Shown: positions 25,973 through 34,869 of the stretch, piece by piece
Layout of the letters: every line of letters starts with the position of its first letter
Position numbering within the stretch: position 1 is the stretch's first letter
From: Flavobacterium nitrogenifigens
GTDB taxonomy: Bacteria; Bacteroidota; Bacteroidia; Flavobacteriales; Flavobacteriaceae
Reading direction: 5' to 3'
DNA: 64,000 nucleotides
Assembly (NCBI RefSeq): GCF_003254565.1
Contig: NZ_QJRI01000170.1
Location: 62,001 to 126,000 of the forward strand
Notes under the pieces: model-generated
Told to the model about the DNA's origin: nothing
The model's database searches: none
What the model saw: only the letters and a program-made list of their open reading frames with translations
Program-made: the position numbers and the translations under genes

Positions 25973-26302
25973 GATTTGTTTGTTTGAAGTGAATAGAATT
26001 TCTTCTCAGTTCATTTCATCCGGATTAGCAGAACCTCTATCCGGCACGATGCCCGATATTTTGCTATTGAATTCGAAACAAATCTACTCTCGCCAAAAAT
26101 GTCAAACAAGCTCAGTAGTGTGGGTTTTCGGTAAATAAGGTGTGGATTTTCGGTAAATCCACACCCTGTTTCTAAAATTAATCCCTTACTTTTCAGGGTT
26201 TTATATAAGTTTTATGTTACTTTTATATTATGGAGACGTTAATGAGACTAGAATAGCGTTTGATTCTCCTTTTATAAAAGATTTTACTCAAAATCATAAA
26301 AT
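25973..26302. other. Divergent intergenic region with a candidate leftward promoter
   Basis: It separates the leftward lipoprotein operon from a rightward regulator. On the leftward strand TAGATTTG (26079-26086) fits the TAnnTTTG -7 box and would give a leader of about 100 nt. No strong hairpin or inverted repeat was noticed. Confidence 0.35.
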
Positions 26303-27979
26303 ATGACTCAGTATCGCTATCTTTTTCTTCTTATTACTACTCAGTTAATTTTATCCCAAAGAAATAATTTCCGGATACCTGATTCTTTAAGGAACAAAAA
26401 CTTTGAATATCTGGATGATAAAATATACAGCTTCAAAGGAGATAGCAGCAAAGCTGCGGTTTATATGTATACTTATCTATATAAGGCAGAAAAAGAACAG
26501 AACTACAAAGAAATTGTCAATGGATATCAAAATATCCTCCATGAGTCACCAGAAAAACAAAGGCTGATTTATGCTGACAGTATGATATTAGCAGCCGAAA
26601 AATCCGGTATGAATTCTTTACTGGGTTCGGCGTATCTTTCTAAAGGGATTGTTTACTATAGTAGAAAAGAACTTCATGAGGCCTTAGACAATTACATAGA
26701 AGCAAATAAATACATATCCAAAACTTCAGATCAATATTTAATATTTAAGGTTAAATATAACATTGCTGTAATTAAATCCTATTTAGGTTATTATGATGAA
26801 GCTATTGCCTTATTGACCCAGTGCGCAGACCATTTTAAGAATGGGGGATCAAGGCCATATTTAAATTCACTTCATGCTCTGGGACTTTCATACAATAAAA
26901 TTGGAAATTATGGTAAATGCACCCAGACTAATCTCTTAGGACTATCCGAAAGCGAACGATTGGGAAATAAGGACATGATCCCATATTTCATCCATTCGGA
27001 AGCAGTCAATCAATTTTTTAAAGAAGATTACAATGATGCGATAAAAAATCTTAAATCAGTATCAGGCGAAATCAAAAATAATGAAGATTTTGCCAGTGAA
27101 TCTATAAGCTGTTTTTACATTGGTAAAAGTTACTGGAAATTAAAAAAGTATGAAAATGCGGTTTCTTATTTTTTAAAAGTAGATCAAATATTTAAAAGTC
27201 ACGGCTATATCAGGCCTGATCTGCGTGAGGCATATGAATTATTAATCAAATACTATAAAACAAAAAATAACTTAGATTCACAATTGTATTGTATCGATCA
27301 ATTGCTTCTGGCAGATAACTACCTTAATGAAACCTATAAATATTTGGTAAGCAAACTGCACAAGGAATATGATACAAACGAGCTGATATTTGAGAAAGAA
27401 CAAATCCAGGAACAGTTCGTAAAAGAAAAAAAACAAGTGTACGCATTTACTGGTTTGGCAGTTGCATTGCTGCTATTGTCATTGTTTTTGACCTTTAACC
27501 ACTTTAGAAACAGGAGACTTTACAAAAAAAACTTTGATCAGTTAATGCTGCAATTGAATTCTGGGAAGGTTAGTAAAGATAAATTCAGATCAACGGGTGA
27601 TAATCTGACAGATATAAATCCTGAGACGGTTTCCTATATAATTAAACAGCTGGAAAAATTTGAACACGATAAAAAATTTCTCCAGAAGGATTTAACGATC
27701 TCTAAATTGGCCGTAATGTTTAATTCAAATCAAACTTATATATCAAGAATCATTCGTCATTACAGCGGAAAAGCATTCAAAGATTATATAAATGATCTAA
27801 AAATTGAACACATTATAGATCTGCTGCACAATGACAAAAAAGCAAGAAAATATAATAATTTAGCATTGGCAACAGAAGCTGGTTTCGGCAGCAAACAGCT
27901 CTTTGCTCATTTATTTAAAGCCAAAACGGGAATGCCGACAGCTTATTTCATTGAACAGCTTAAAACAGAAAGTCCGTAA
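26303..27979 (+). CDS. TPR-repeat sensor with AraC-type DNA-binding domain
   Basis: A 558-residue one-component regulator. After a signal-like start come several TPR repeats (about 80-340; for example YLSKGIVYYSRKELHEALDN and ALGLSYNKIGNYGKCTQTNL). A membrane helix lies near 377-396 (AFTGLAVALLLLSLFLTF). The C-terminal AraC pair is at about 460-555: LTISKLAVMFNSNQTYISRI and ALATEAGFGSKQLFAHLFKA. Bacteroidetes use this layout to sense periplasmic signals and control nutrient or envelope genes. The SusC/SusD genes 2.5 kb away are a possible target, inferred from distance only. Confidence 0.88.
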   Translation: MTQYRYLFLLITTQLILSQRNNFRIPDSLRNKNFEYLDDKIYSFKGDSSKAAVYMYTYLYKAEKEQNYKEIVNGYQNILHESPEKQRLIYADSMILAAEKSGMNSLLGSAYLSKGIVYYSRKELHEALDNYIEANKYISKTSDQYLIFKVKYNIAVIKSYLGYYDEAIALLTQCADHFKNGGSRPYLNSLHALGLSYNKIGNYGKCTQTNLLGLSESERLGNKDMIPYFIHSEAVNQFFKEDYNDAIKNLKSVSGEIKNNEDFASESISCFYIGKSYWKLKKYENAVSYFLKVDQIFKSHGYIRPDLREAYELLIKYYKTKNNLDSQLYCIDQLLLADNYLNETYKYLVSKLHKEYDTNELIFEKEQIQEQFVKEKKQVYAFTGLAVALLLLSLFLTFNHFRNRRLYKKNFDQLMLQLNSGKVSKDKFRSTGDNLTDINPETVSYIIKQLEKFEHDKKFLQKDLTISKLAVMFNSNQTYISRIIRHYSGKAFKDYINDLKIEHIIDLLHNDKKARKYNNLALATEAGFGSKQLFAHLFKAKTGMPTAYFIEQLKTESP

Positions 27980-28015
27980 CGTATAAAACTGAAGTAATTT
28001 TAAATTTTAAAAATA

Positions 28016-28023
28016 TATATTTG
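28016..28023 (+). promoter_or_regulatory. Bacteroidetes-type -7 box of the histone H1-like gene
   Basis: TATATTTG matches TAnnTTTG and would start transcription near 28030, about 23 nt before the ATG at 28053. The -33 element is not clear. Confidence 0.5.
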
Positions 28024-28052
28024 CCCGCGTAATTAAAAAAATACAAGTTATC

Positions 28053-28229
28053 ATGAATGATCTTATTGCAAAAATCAACGCAGAAATCGAAACATTTAAA
28101 ACGGAATCTCAATCTTTATCAGAAAAAGGAGTAAAAGCTGCTGGAGCTAGAGCTCGTAAATCTTCCTTAGAAATTGAGAAACTTTTAAAAGAGTTTAGAA
28201 AAGTATCTATTGAGGAATCAAAAAAATAA
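28053..28229 (+). CDS. Histone H1-like DNA-binding protein, 58 aa
   Basis: A short lysine- and alanine-rich helical protein starting MNDLIAKINAEIETFKTES and ending EFRKVSIEESKK, with GVKAAGARARKSS in the middle. Short proteins with this exact pattern are annotated as histone H1 in many Flavobacteria and relatives. They are thought to bind DNA without sequence preference. It has its own promoter and terminator. The gene is intact. Confidence 0.88.
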   Translation: MNDLIAKINAEIETFKTESQSLSEKGVKAAGARARKSSLEIEKLLKEFRKVSIEESKK

Positions 28230-28265
28230 GAATTACATACAGTATCTTACTGGCTGTAAAAGGTG

Positions 28266-28301
28266 GAATGGTGGGTCTTAAAACCCATCATTTTTTTTTT
28301 T
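28266..28301 (+). terminator. Rho-independent terminator of the histone H1-like gene
   Basis: AATGGTGGGT pairs with AACCCATCATT around a short CTTAA loop and is followed by a run of about 11 T. Confidence 0.88.
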
Positions 28302-28339
28302 GATTACCGGCAGCCTCTCCCGCTTTGCGCTCCAATCTT

Positions 28340-28356
28340 TTTGCCTCCCGAAGCCT
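28340..28356. repeat. Short direct repeat flanking the protease gene, left copy
   Basis: TTTGCCTCCCGAAGCCT. A copy lacking one A lies at 29340-29355, exactly 1000 bases away, with the trypsin-like protease gene between them. It stands in a GC-rich patch (28310-28400) unlike its surroundings. Confidence 0.5.
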
Positions 28357-28466
28357 CGGGACCGGCAGAAAAGGATTTCTGCTACAATCGGGGCTGGAGT
28401 GAAGGATTCTGATTTTTTGTAAGTATTTAAATATAGTAACATTTTTGCTATCAGTTATCTATAGTT

Positions 28467-29264
28467 TTATTTAAAACCGAATAGTGCTGTCTCTTGAAAA
28501 TCAATTATTCCTTGTTTGCGAAGTATTTCTGTGTATGCATCTATCCTTGTTGCGATTAATCTGTTTCTATTTGATATTGACCACTCGTTCATAATTCCAA
28601 TTAATTTTGGCTCGCTTTCTAAATCAAAATAATTTATATACCAAAGACCACATCCGCTAATTCCAAATAAATCAGGTCCATAGCTAATTGATTTAGATTT
28701 CAAATTGGGAGTATTTTGTCGGTCATATTCTACAATTAGATTTAAATAATCATTTCTTTTTAATTTCTTATACTCGTTAGTATTCACACATTTTGTGATA
28801 CCAATAAACGGAATTGAGTGAAAAGAATTTCTTGAATGTGATTTTTTTGACCAGTTGCTTGGATATCCAAAAACTATATAACTCATAAAATCAACTGAAG
28901 AATGATTAATCTCCAGATTTGAACTATCAAGAAAGGAATAATCTATACTTAAATCTTTTACAGATTGATTGTCCAAAATTAAAATTGCTACATCTAATTC
29001 ATCAGACTTTCGATCTTTTTTTGGGTTACTTTTAATAATTCTTCCGCCAGGTTTTATCAATGTTTTACCTTCTTCGATTGGTATGAATAATTTTTCAAAA
29101 TCATCAAAAACATGAGCTGCAGAGAACAGGAAATATTTCGTTCCAATTTTTACAAAAACACCGGTGCCATGTTGCTTGTAAGAATCTCGATTTTTAAAAA
29201 GCGTGCAGGTGAAGTTCCTGATTTTTGGAAGACTTTTTATATATTTTTCTGCAATTTCATTCAT
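28467..29264 (-). CDS. Trypsin-like serine protease, single-domain
   Basis: A 265-residue protein with the chymotrypsin-fold triad: His51 in LFSAAHVFDDF, Asp91 in KSDELDVAILIL and Ser203 in GISGCGLWYI, where the usual GxSGG reads GISGCG. There is no signal peptide, so it acts in the cytoplasm. Such small cytoplasmic trypsin-like proteins occur alone and in multi-gene defence systems, where they cleave host or phage proteins. No partner gene is adjacent; the region is AT-rich like the other defence cargo. Enzyme class is fairly sure, role inferred. Confidence 0.78.
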   Translation of the reverse strand: MNEIAEKYIKSLPKIRNFTCTLFKNRDSYKQHGTGVFVKIGTKYFLFSAAHVFDDFEKLFIPIEEGKTLIKPGGRIIKSNPKKDRKSDELDVAILILDNQSVKDLSIDYSFLDSSNLEINHSSVDFMSYIVFGYPSNWSKKSHSRNSFHSIPFIGITKCVNTNEYKKLKRNDYLNLIVEYDRQNTPNLKSKSISYGPDLFGISGCGLWYINYFDLESEPKLIGIMNEWSISNRNRLIATRIDAYTEILRKQGIIDFQETALFGFK

Positions 29265-29684
29265 TTGCTTGGTGTAAGATTACACATAAAGTTCTTGTAC
29301 CATATTGGGTTTCATAATAAATTATTAACTATTTTCGGATTTGCCTCCCGAGCCTAGCGAATAGAAACTCCTGTGTCTAGGATACTTCTGTAATTTTGGA
29401 TTCTTGCTATAATTAATCTCATTATTTTTTGGTATTTTCTCTTGAGTGCGTATGTTTAAGCTTGCAGGCAACTTAATTATTTAAGCGGTAAAATGCTTAA
29501 ATAAGTATTACTTTGGATGTCTTTATACCATATCTAAGTTTCAATATCAAACATAAAAAAACATTTTCGTATTAGTTTACGGTTTTCCATATTTGCTTAA
29601 GTAGTAGCTGCAACATAATTCTTTTGCAAATAAAAAGGCTACCGTATATATACCTGCTTTTTAATATTTATTGAGTATAAAAAA
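29265..29684. other. Gene-free region with the right copy of the flanking repeat
   Basis: The repeat TTTGCCTCCCGAGCCT lies at 29340-29355. The rest is AT-rich with no supported gene. A poly-A run begins near 29680. Confidence 0.5.
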
Positions 29685-29710
29685 AAAAAGATGCCATAGC
29701 ATCTTTATAT
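29685..29710 (-). terminator. Rho-independent terminator
   Basis: AAAGATGC pairs with GCATCTTT around a CATA loop, with an A run on the left that is a T run in the leftward transcript. It closes the XRE regulator gene at 29713. Confidence 0.82.
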
Positions 29711-29712
29711 TC

Positions 29713-29934
29713 TTAAAAGAAATCTTTTATACTAACTTTTAAGGCTTTTGCAATTAAAGTTAGAGTTTTTACCGTGGGATTTGTTTCACCTCTTTCAATT
29801 CTGGCTACCTGATTTACTGACATACCAATTTCGAATGCTAATTTCGATTGAGAAAATTCATCTTTTCCCTCTCTAATTTTCCTTATAGTAGCTCCAAGCT
29901 TAATTTGTACTTTATGTAATTCTTTTTCTTCCAC
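29713..29934 (-). CDS. Small XRE-family transcriptional regulator
   Basis: A 73-residue protein that is one Cro/C1-type helix-turn-helix: FSQSKLAFEIGMSVNQVARI then ERGETNPTVKTLTLIAKAL. It has no other domain. It is a lone gene with its own terminator. Its targets are unknown; the neighbouring protease or the element itself are candidates. Confidence 0.85.
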   Translation of the reverse strand: MEEKELHKVQIKLGATIRKIREGKDEFSQSKLAFEIGMSVNQVARIERGETNPTVKTLTLIAKALKVSIKDFF

Positions 29935-30034
29935 ATGCTAAATTTCATGGATAAAAAAATATTAATCCTACACATATATGTGTAGTTGTTATTTTTTTTT
30001 ATTATATTTGTTTCTGAATTTATATATTTGCGAT

Positions 30035-30207
30035 TCTTCACATAAAATATTTGAAGCATTCGCTTAGAATCTCGACTTGAAAACTGGAAATTTAGATGGA
30101 ACGAGATGATAAGTAAGATGCTCACGCCTTTGGCGTGGGCTCACTTATTGTTCCTCGGTATTTCCAGTACCTCAAGTCAATAAGCTGAGTTCCACGCCTT
30201 TTTTATT
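30035..30207 (+). ncRNA. Rod-shaped structured RNA, possibly 6S-like
   Basis: A TATATTTG promoter box (30023-30030) precedes a long, interrupted hairpin that ends before a T run at about 30197-30203. Pairings in order are GCTTA/TAAGC (30062-30066 with 30181-30185), GACTTGA/TCAAGTC, ACTGGAAAT/ATTTCCAGT, GGAAC/GTTCC, ATAAGT/ACTTAT and CACGCC/GGCGTG with a three-base loop. The rod shape with internal bubbles, the length of about 170 nt and the own promoter fit 6S RNA, which binds RNA polymerase. I cannot confirm the family by eye, and another structured RNA is possible. Confidence 0.45.
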
Positions 30208-30353
30208 AGACTATTCATAGCTTAAATTCTTAGCAGTACTTTAAATCAAAATGATTTCGCATTATAAGAGAAGTTAAATTTTAAACTCGTTTATTAATGT
30301 AAAAAGAACTTTTATTATGATTATTAAACTGTATGCTTAAGTCATAAAAAATG

Positions 30354-30390
30354 GCCCTCTACTGCAGCGACCAAACTAGAGCAGAGGACC
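30354..30390 (+). promoter_or_regulatory. Hairpin in the SusC leader
   Basis: CCTCTACTGC pairs imperfectly with GCAGAGG, 40 bases before the SusC start codon. It may be a leader structure that affects translation. The rest of 30208-30432 shows no gene. Confidence 0.3.
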
Positions 30391-30432
30391 TTAGCTAATC
30401 AAATTCCTATTTAACTAACCAATCCCAATATT

Positions 30433-33400
30433 ATGAATTATTTTTCATTTTACAAGGATGGAAAGGTGCTTTATTGCCTATTTTTTTCGGCAGTTTTACT
30501 CTCTTTTTCATCGTCGTTTGCCGGAAATTCTTCCCATTATTTTTCTTCAATTTTCCAACAGCATCAGTTACATGGTACTATTACCGATGGCACCGCTCCA
30601 CTGCCTGGAGTCACTATCGTCGTAAAAGGTCGCGCATCCGCTACAGCTGTAACAGATTACACGGGACAGTACTTAATAAATGTTACGCCTTCCGATACTC
30701 TTATTGTATCATTCATCGGATTTAAAACCTTAAAAGTTCCGGTTTCCGGCCGTTCGAAAATCGACATTACACTACAGTACGATACTACAACTCTTCGAGA
30801 AGTTAAAATAAATGCTGGGTACTACTCTGTTAAGGAAAGTGAACGAACCGGAAGCATTGCCCGTATAACTTCCAAAGATATTGAGACCCAGCCCGTCACT
30901 AATGTGCTCGCTGCAATGCAGGGAAGAATGGCGGGAGTTGAAATAACCCAAAATACAGGTCTGCCAGGAAGCGGATTCGAAATTCAGATCCGCGGGCAGA
31001 ACAGTTTGCGTTTCAACGGAAACAGCCCGCTGTATATTATTGACGGAGTCCCCTATTCTTCCCAGAGTATCGGAAGCAATATGACATCCGGCAATATGCC
31101 GGCCGAAAACAGCCCTCTGAACAGCATCAACCCAGGCGATATAATAGCAATTGAAGTCCTTAAAGATGCCGATGCCACAGCAATATACGGGTCTCGGGGC
31201 GCAAACGGAGTGGTCCTGATTTCAACAAAAAAAGGCAAACAGGGCAAAACATCTTTCTCCACAACATATTCGTATGGCTTCGGCCAGGTGGCCCATTTCA
31301 TGGACGTTCTCAAGACGCCCGATTATTTAGCCATGAGAAGGGAAGCATTCGCCAACGACGGCTATACCGAATATCCAGATTATGCCTATGATGTCAACGG
31401 CACATGGGATCAGAACCGAAATACAGACTGGCAGAAGGAACTCATCGGAGGGGTTGCGACATACAGCAATCTGCAGTCCTCTCTTACGGGCGGTAACGAG
31501 CGCACCAATTTTCTTCTAAGCGGAAACTACAGCAGGGAAACTACCGTATTTCTGGGAAGCTTTGATTATGTGAAAGCGGGAGGGCATTTGAGTCTGAACC
31601 ATGAATCTCAGGACAGCAGATTCAAAATCAGCTTTTCGGCAATCTATACCTCGCAGTTAAACAGCCTGCCGGCCATAGACATCACCTCCACAGCGCTACT
31701 ACTTGCTCCCAACGCCCCTGAACTGTATGACGGATCGGGCAACTTAAATTGGGAGGACAACACCTTTGACAATCCTGTGGCTGCGCTTGAGGGGAAAATT
31801 AAAGGCCAGACTAACGATTTGGTGGCAAATGCACTTGTGACCTACGATCTTGGAGCCGGATTTACAGCAAAGGGAAGTTTCGGATATACCTTCCTTACCC
31901 AGAAGCAATTGAATCTGCGCCCTTCCACCGCTTTAAATCCCGCATACGGAGCAGGCAGCGAAAGCTCGATTGTCTTTACAAACAGCTTGGGAAGGAATTC
32001 ATGGATTATCGAGCCGCAGCTAAACTGGAACCATAAATTCGGCAAGCTGTCTCTTGACGCATTGGCGGGAACCACTTTCCAGCAGCAGAAAGGTAACAGA
32101 CAGGTAAATTATGCAATTGGATTTGCTAATAACAGCCTGATGGAAAATCCTGCATCAGCATCCCGAAATCTAGTTTTAAGCAGTGATGAAAATCTGTATA
32201 AGTATGAGGCTTTTTATGCAAGGCTGAATTTTAACTGGGAAAGCAGGTATCTTCTTAACGTGACTGGCCGCCGTGATGGCTCGAGCCGTTTTGGTCCCGG
32301 CAATCAATTTGCAAACTTCGGTGCCGTCGGTGCCGCATGGGTGTTCAGCCAAGAAAATCTCATTAAGGACTTTCTGCCTGTTCTAAGTTTCGGCAAACTT
32401 CGCGCCAGTTACGGAACTACGGGAAACGATCAGATTGGAGATTATCAGTACTTGGACACCTACAGCGTGGCTGCTGCCAAATATCAGGGTGTTTCAGGAC
32501 TGCAGCCCAGCAGGCTTTTTAATCCTGATTTTGGATGGGAAACAAACAAAAAATTAGAAGTTGCGCTTGAAACAGGCTTTTTTAATGATCGGATATTTTT
32601 AACCGTTGCCTGGTTCCAGAACCGTTCCTCCAACCAGCTTGTCGGAATTCCGTTGCCGGGAACAACAGGATTCTCCACGATGCAGGCCAATCTTGATGCA
32701 GTAGTGCAGAATAGAGGTCTGGAGCTTACATTAAGAACCATAAACATTAAAAACGGCGAATTTAGCTGGATCACCAGCTTTAATATAACGAGCAACAAAA
32801 ACAGACTTATTTCTTTTCCAGGATTGGACGAGTCAACGTTTAAAAACCAGTATGTAATTGGACATTCGTTAAATATCACAAAAGTATTCCACTACACCGG
32901 ACTTGATCCTGCAACAGGAACGTACCAATTTTTGGACGTGGATGGAGACGGATCTGTAAATTTTGGAGATGACCAAAAGACCATTAAGGACCTTAGCCCT
33001 AAATATTACGGAGGCCTGCAGAACCAGCTTAGATATAAAAATATAGAGCTCAATTTTCTGTTTCAGTTTGCCAAACAGGAAAATTACAATCCAAATTCGT
33101 ATTCCCCTATGCCCGGTACAATGGCAAATCAGCCATCAGCCGTCCTGTCCCGCTGGCAAAATCCAGGCGATACTGGCCCTTATCAGGCATTTAGCGATAA
33201 TGATGCAAGCCGTACATTTGCCTATTACCAGTTTTCTTCAAGTGACGCTGCCATAAGCGATGCCTCATACATCCGCTTAAAGAATATTTCACTTACCTAC
33301 CAGCTGCCGCAAAGCCTCACTAAAAAATTCAATTGTAAAATCGGACTTCAGGGGCAGAATGTCTTCACCATAACTAAATACAAAGGAATTGATCCTGAAT

Positions 33401-33465
33401 TTAAATATACGGGATATCTGCCTCCTTTAAGAGTATTCACAACCACAATACAACTAACTTTTTAA
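30433..33465 (+). CDS. SusC/RagA-type TonB-dependent outer-membrane transporter
   Basis: A 1010-residue protein. After a signal peptide come a carboxypeptidase-like domain (HGTITDGTAPLPGVTIVVKG, about 50-130), the SusC plug with MQGRMAGVEITQNTGLPGSG and SPLYIIDGVPY, and KDADATAIYGSRGANGVVLI before the 22-strand barrel. SusC proteins import oligosaccharides or peptides with a SusD lid. The following genes are SusD and an S9 peptidase, not sugar hydrolases, so the substrate is more likely peptide. It is 13 bases from susD and full length. Base composition is higher in GC than the defence genes nearby. Confidence 0.95.
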   Translation: MNYFSFYKDGKVLYCLFFSAVLLSFSSSFAGNSSHYFSSIFQQHQLHGTITDGTAPLPGVTIVVKGRASATAVTDYTGQYLINVTPSDTLIVSFIGFKTLKVPVSGRSKIDITLQYDTTTLREVKINAGYYSVKESERTGSIARITSKDIETQPVTNVLAAMQGRMAGVEITQNTGLPGSGFEIQIRGQNSLRFNGNSPLYIIDGVPYSSQSIGSNMTSGNMPAENSPLNSINPGDIIAIEVLKDADATAIYGSRGANGVVLISTKKGKQGKTSFSTTYSYGFGQVAHFMDVLKTPDYLAMRREAFANDGYTEYPDYAYDVNGTWDQNRNTDWQKELIGGVATYSNLQSSLTGGNERTNFLLSGNYSRETTVFLGSFDYVKAGGHLSLNHESQDSRFKISFSAIYTSQLNSLPAIDITSTALLLAPNAPELYDGSGNLNWEDNTFDNPVAALEGKIKGQTNDLVANALVTYDLGAGFTAKGSFGYTFLTQKQLNLRPSTALNPAYGAGSESSIVFTNSLGRNSWIIEPQLNWNHKFGKLSLDALAGTTFQQQKGNRQVNYAIGFANNSLMENPASASRNLVLSSDENLYKYEAFYARLNFNWESRYLLNVTGRRDGSSRFGPGNQFANFGAVGAAWVFSQENLIKDFLPVLSFGKLRASYGTTGNDQIGDYQYLDTYSVAAAKYQGVSGLQPSRLFNPDFGWETNKKLEVALETGFFNDRIFLTVAWFQNRSSNQLVGIPLPGTTGFSTMQANLDAVVQNRGLELTLRTINIKNGEFSWITSFNITSNKNRLISFPGLDESTFKNQYVIGHSLNITKVFHYTGLDPATGTYQFLDVDGDGSVNFGDDQKTIKDLSPKYYGGLQNQLRYKNIELNFLFQFAKQENYNPNSYSPMPGTMANQPSAVLSRWQNPGDTGPYQAFSDNDASRTFAYYQFSSSDAAISDASYIRLKNISLTYQLPQSLTKKFNCKIGLQGQNVFTITKYKGIDPEFKYTGYLPPLRVFTTTIQLTF

Positions 33466-33477
33466 TTCCTCTTTATC

Positions 33478-34869
33478 ATGAGAAACGATAATATTAAAAT
33501 ATACATTTATCGTATGCATTTTGTTATGCTATGGCTCCTTTACGGATGTTCAAATTTTACAGACGTAGATCTTCCTTCATCCCAGCTGACCTCCGGAACC
33601 GTATTTGAAGAAAAGTCAACCGCTAATGCCGCCATGCTCGACGTCTATTCTAAAATAAGGGAAAGCGGCATACTGACTGGCTATACATCAGGCATATCCA
33701 GCCAGCTCGGCCTTTATGCTGACGAGCTTCAATTCTACGGAGCGTCAGGAACAGGACTTGCAAATTATTACAACAACAGCCTTGTGGCCACAGACCCTCA
33801 GATTGCTGTAACATGGAACAGCAGCTATACTCAAATCTACTCGGCCAATGCAGTAATTGAAGGGCTTGAAAGGTCTAAAGCTTTGCCCGCCGATTTTAAA
33901 CAGCAGCTAAAAGGGGAAGCCCTGTTTGTGCGGGCATTGCTTCACTTTTACCTCCTGAATCTATATGGCCCTGTTCCGTATATCACATCAACTGACTATA
34001 AAATTAACAGCAATGCTGCTAGGATGACCGAAATGGCAGTATATGAACTAATTGAGAAGGATTTAGAGCAGTCAATTACTCTATTGCAGAAAGAATATAA
34101 TGGAAGCTATAGGGTTCGTCCCAATAAAGCGACAGCCCAGACGCTGCTGGCAAGGGTCTATCTGTATTCAGAAAAATGGGAAGAAGCTTCAAATATGGCC
34201 TCAACAGTACTCAATCAGTCGGATTTGTATGTGTGGCCAACATCTTTGGATTTGGAGTTTAAGAAAGAAAGCAAAGCTACGATATGGCAGCTGATATCCA
34301 ATGTCGAAGGCGCTAACACATATCAGGGCAATGTTTTTATTTTTATTCAGGGCCCACCTCCATCAATGGCTCTTACAGAGAATCTAGTTAATGCCTTCAG
34401 CAGCGGCGATCTACGAAAAACCAAATGGCTGAAAGCCGTAAGCAACGGAACATTAACTTGGTACCATCCATACAAATACCAGGAAAAATCTAATACTGCC
34501 ACCTCATTGGAATATCCGATTGTTTTCAGAATGGCGGAACTGAATCTGATCAGGGCTGAAGCACGTGCCCGTGCCGGTGATTTGATAGGCGCAAAAGAGG
34601 ATCTGAATAAAACCAGAAATCTGGCAGGTCTGGGTGATACGGCTGCAATTGAGCCCGCTGAAATTATTGATGCTGTGCTAACAGAACGCCGTCTAGAATT
34701 TTTTACTGAATTCGGACACCGTTTTTTTGATCTTAAAAGGCTGGGAAGACTAGATCAAGAAATTTCGCCTTTGAAGCCGCAATGGAAGACTACCAATAGA
34801 TTATTGCCTTTACCGCAAAGCGAATTAACGTTGAACCCAAATCTATCTCCTCAAAATGAAGGCTATTAA
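33478..34869 (+). CDS. SusD/RagB-type nutrient-binding lipoprotein
   Basis: A 463-residue lipoprotein; the lipobox is LYGCSNF near residue 23 (a later start at the internal ATG of MHFVMLWLLYGC is possible). Typical SusD features are the TPR-like helices, ALFVRALLHFYLLNLYGPVP, and EYPIVFRMAELNLIRAEARA with LTERRLEFFTEFGHRFFDLK near the end. It forms the surface lid of the transporter encoded just upstream and overlaps the S9 peptidase start by 14 bases. Confidence 0.93.
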   Translation: MRNDNIKIYIYRMHFVMLWLLYGCSNFTDVDLPSSQLTSGTVFEEKSTANAAMLDVYSKIRESGILTGYTSGISSQLGLYADELQFYGASGTGLANYYNNSLVATDPQIAVTWNSSYTQIYSANAVIEGLERSKALPADFKQQLKGEALFVRALLHFYLLNLYGPVPYITSTDYKINSNAARMTEMAVYELIEKDLEQSITLLQKEYNGSYRVRPNKATAQTLLARVYLYSEKWEEASNMASTVLNQSDLYVWPTSLDLEFKKESKATIWQLISNVEGANTYQGNVFIFIQGPPPSMALTENLVNAFSSGDLRKTKWLKAVSNGTLTWYHPYKYQEKSNTATSLEYPIVFRMAELNLIRAEARARAGDLIGAKEDLNKTRNLAGLGDTAAIEPAEIIDAVLTERRLEFFTEFGHRFFDLKRLGRLDQEISPLKPQWKTTNRLLPLPQSELTLNPNLSPQNEGY

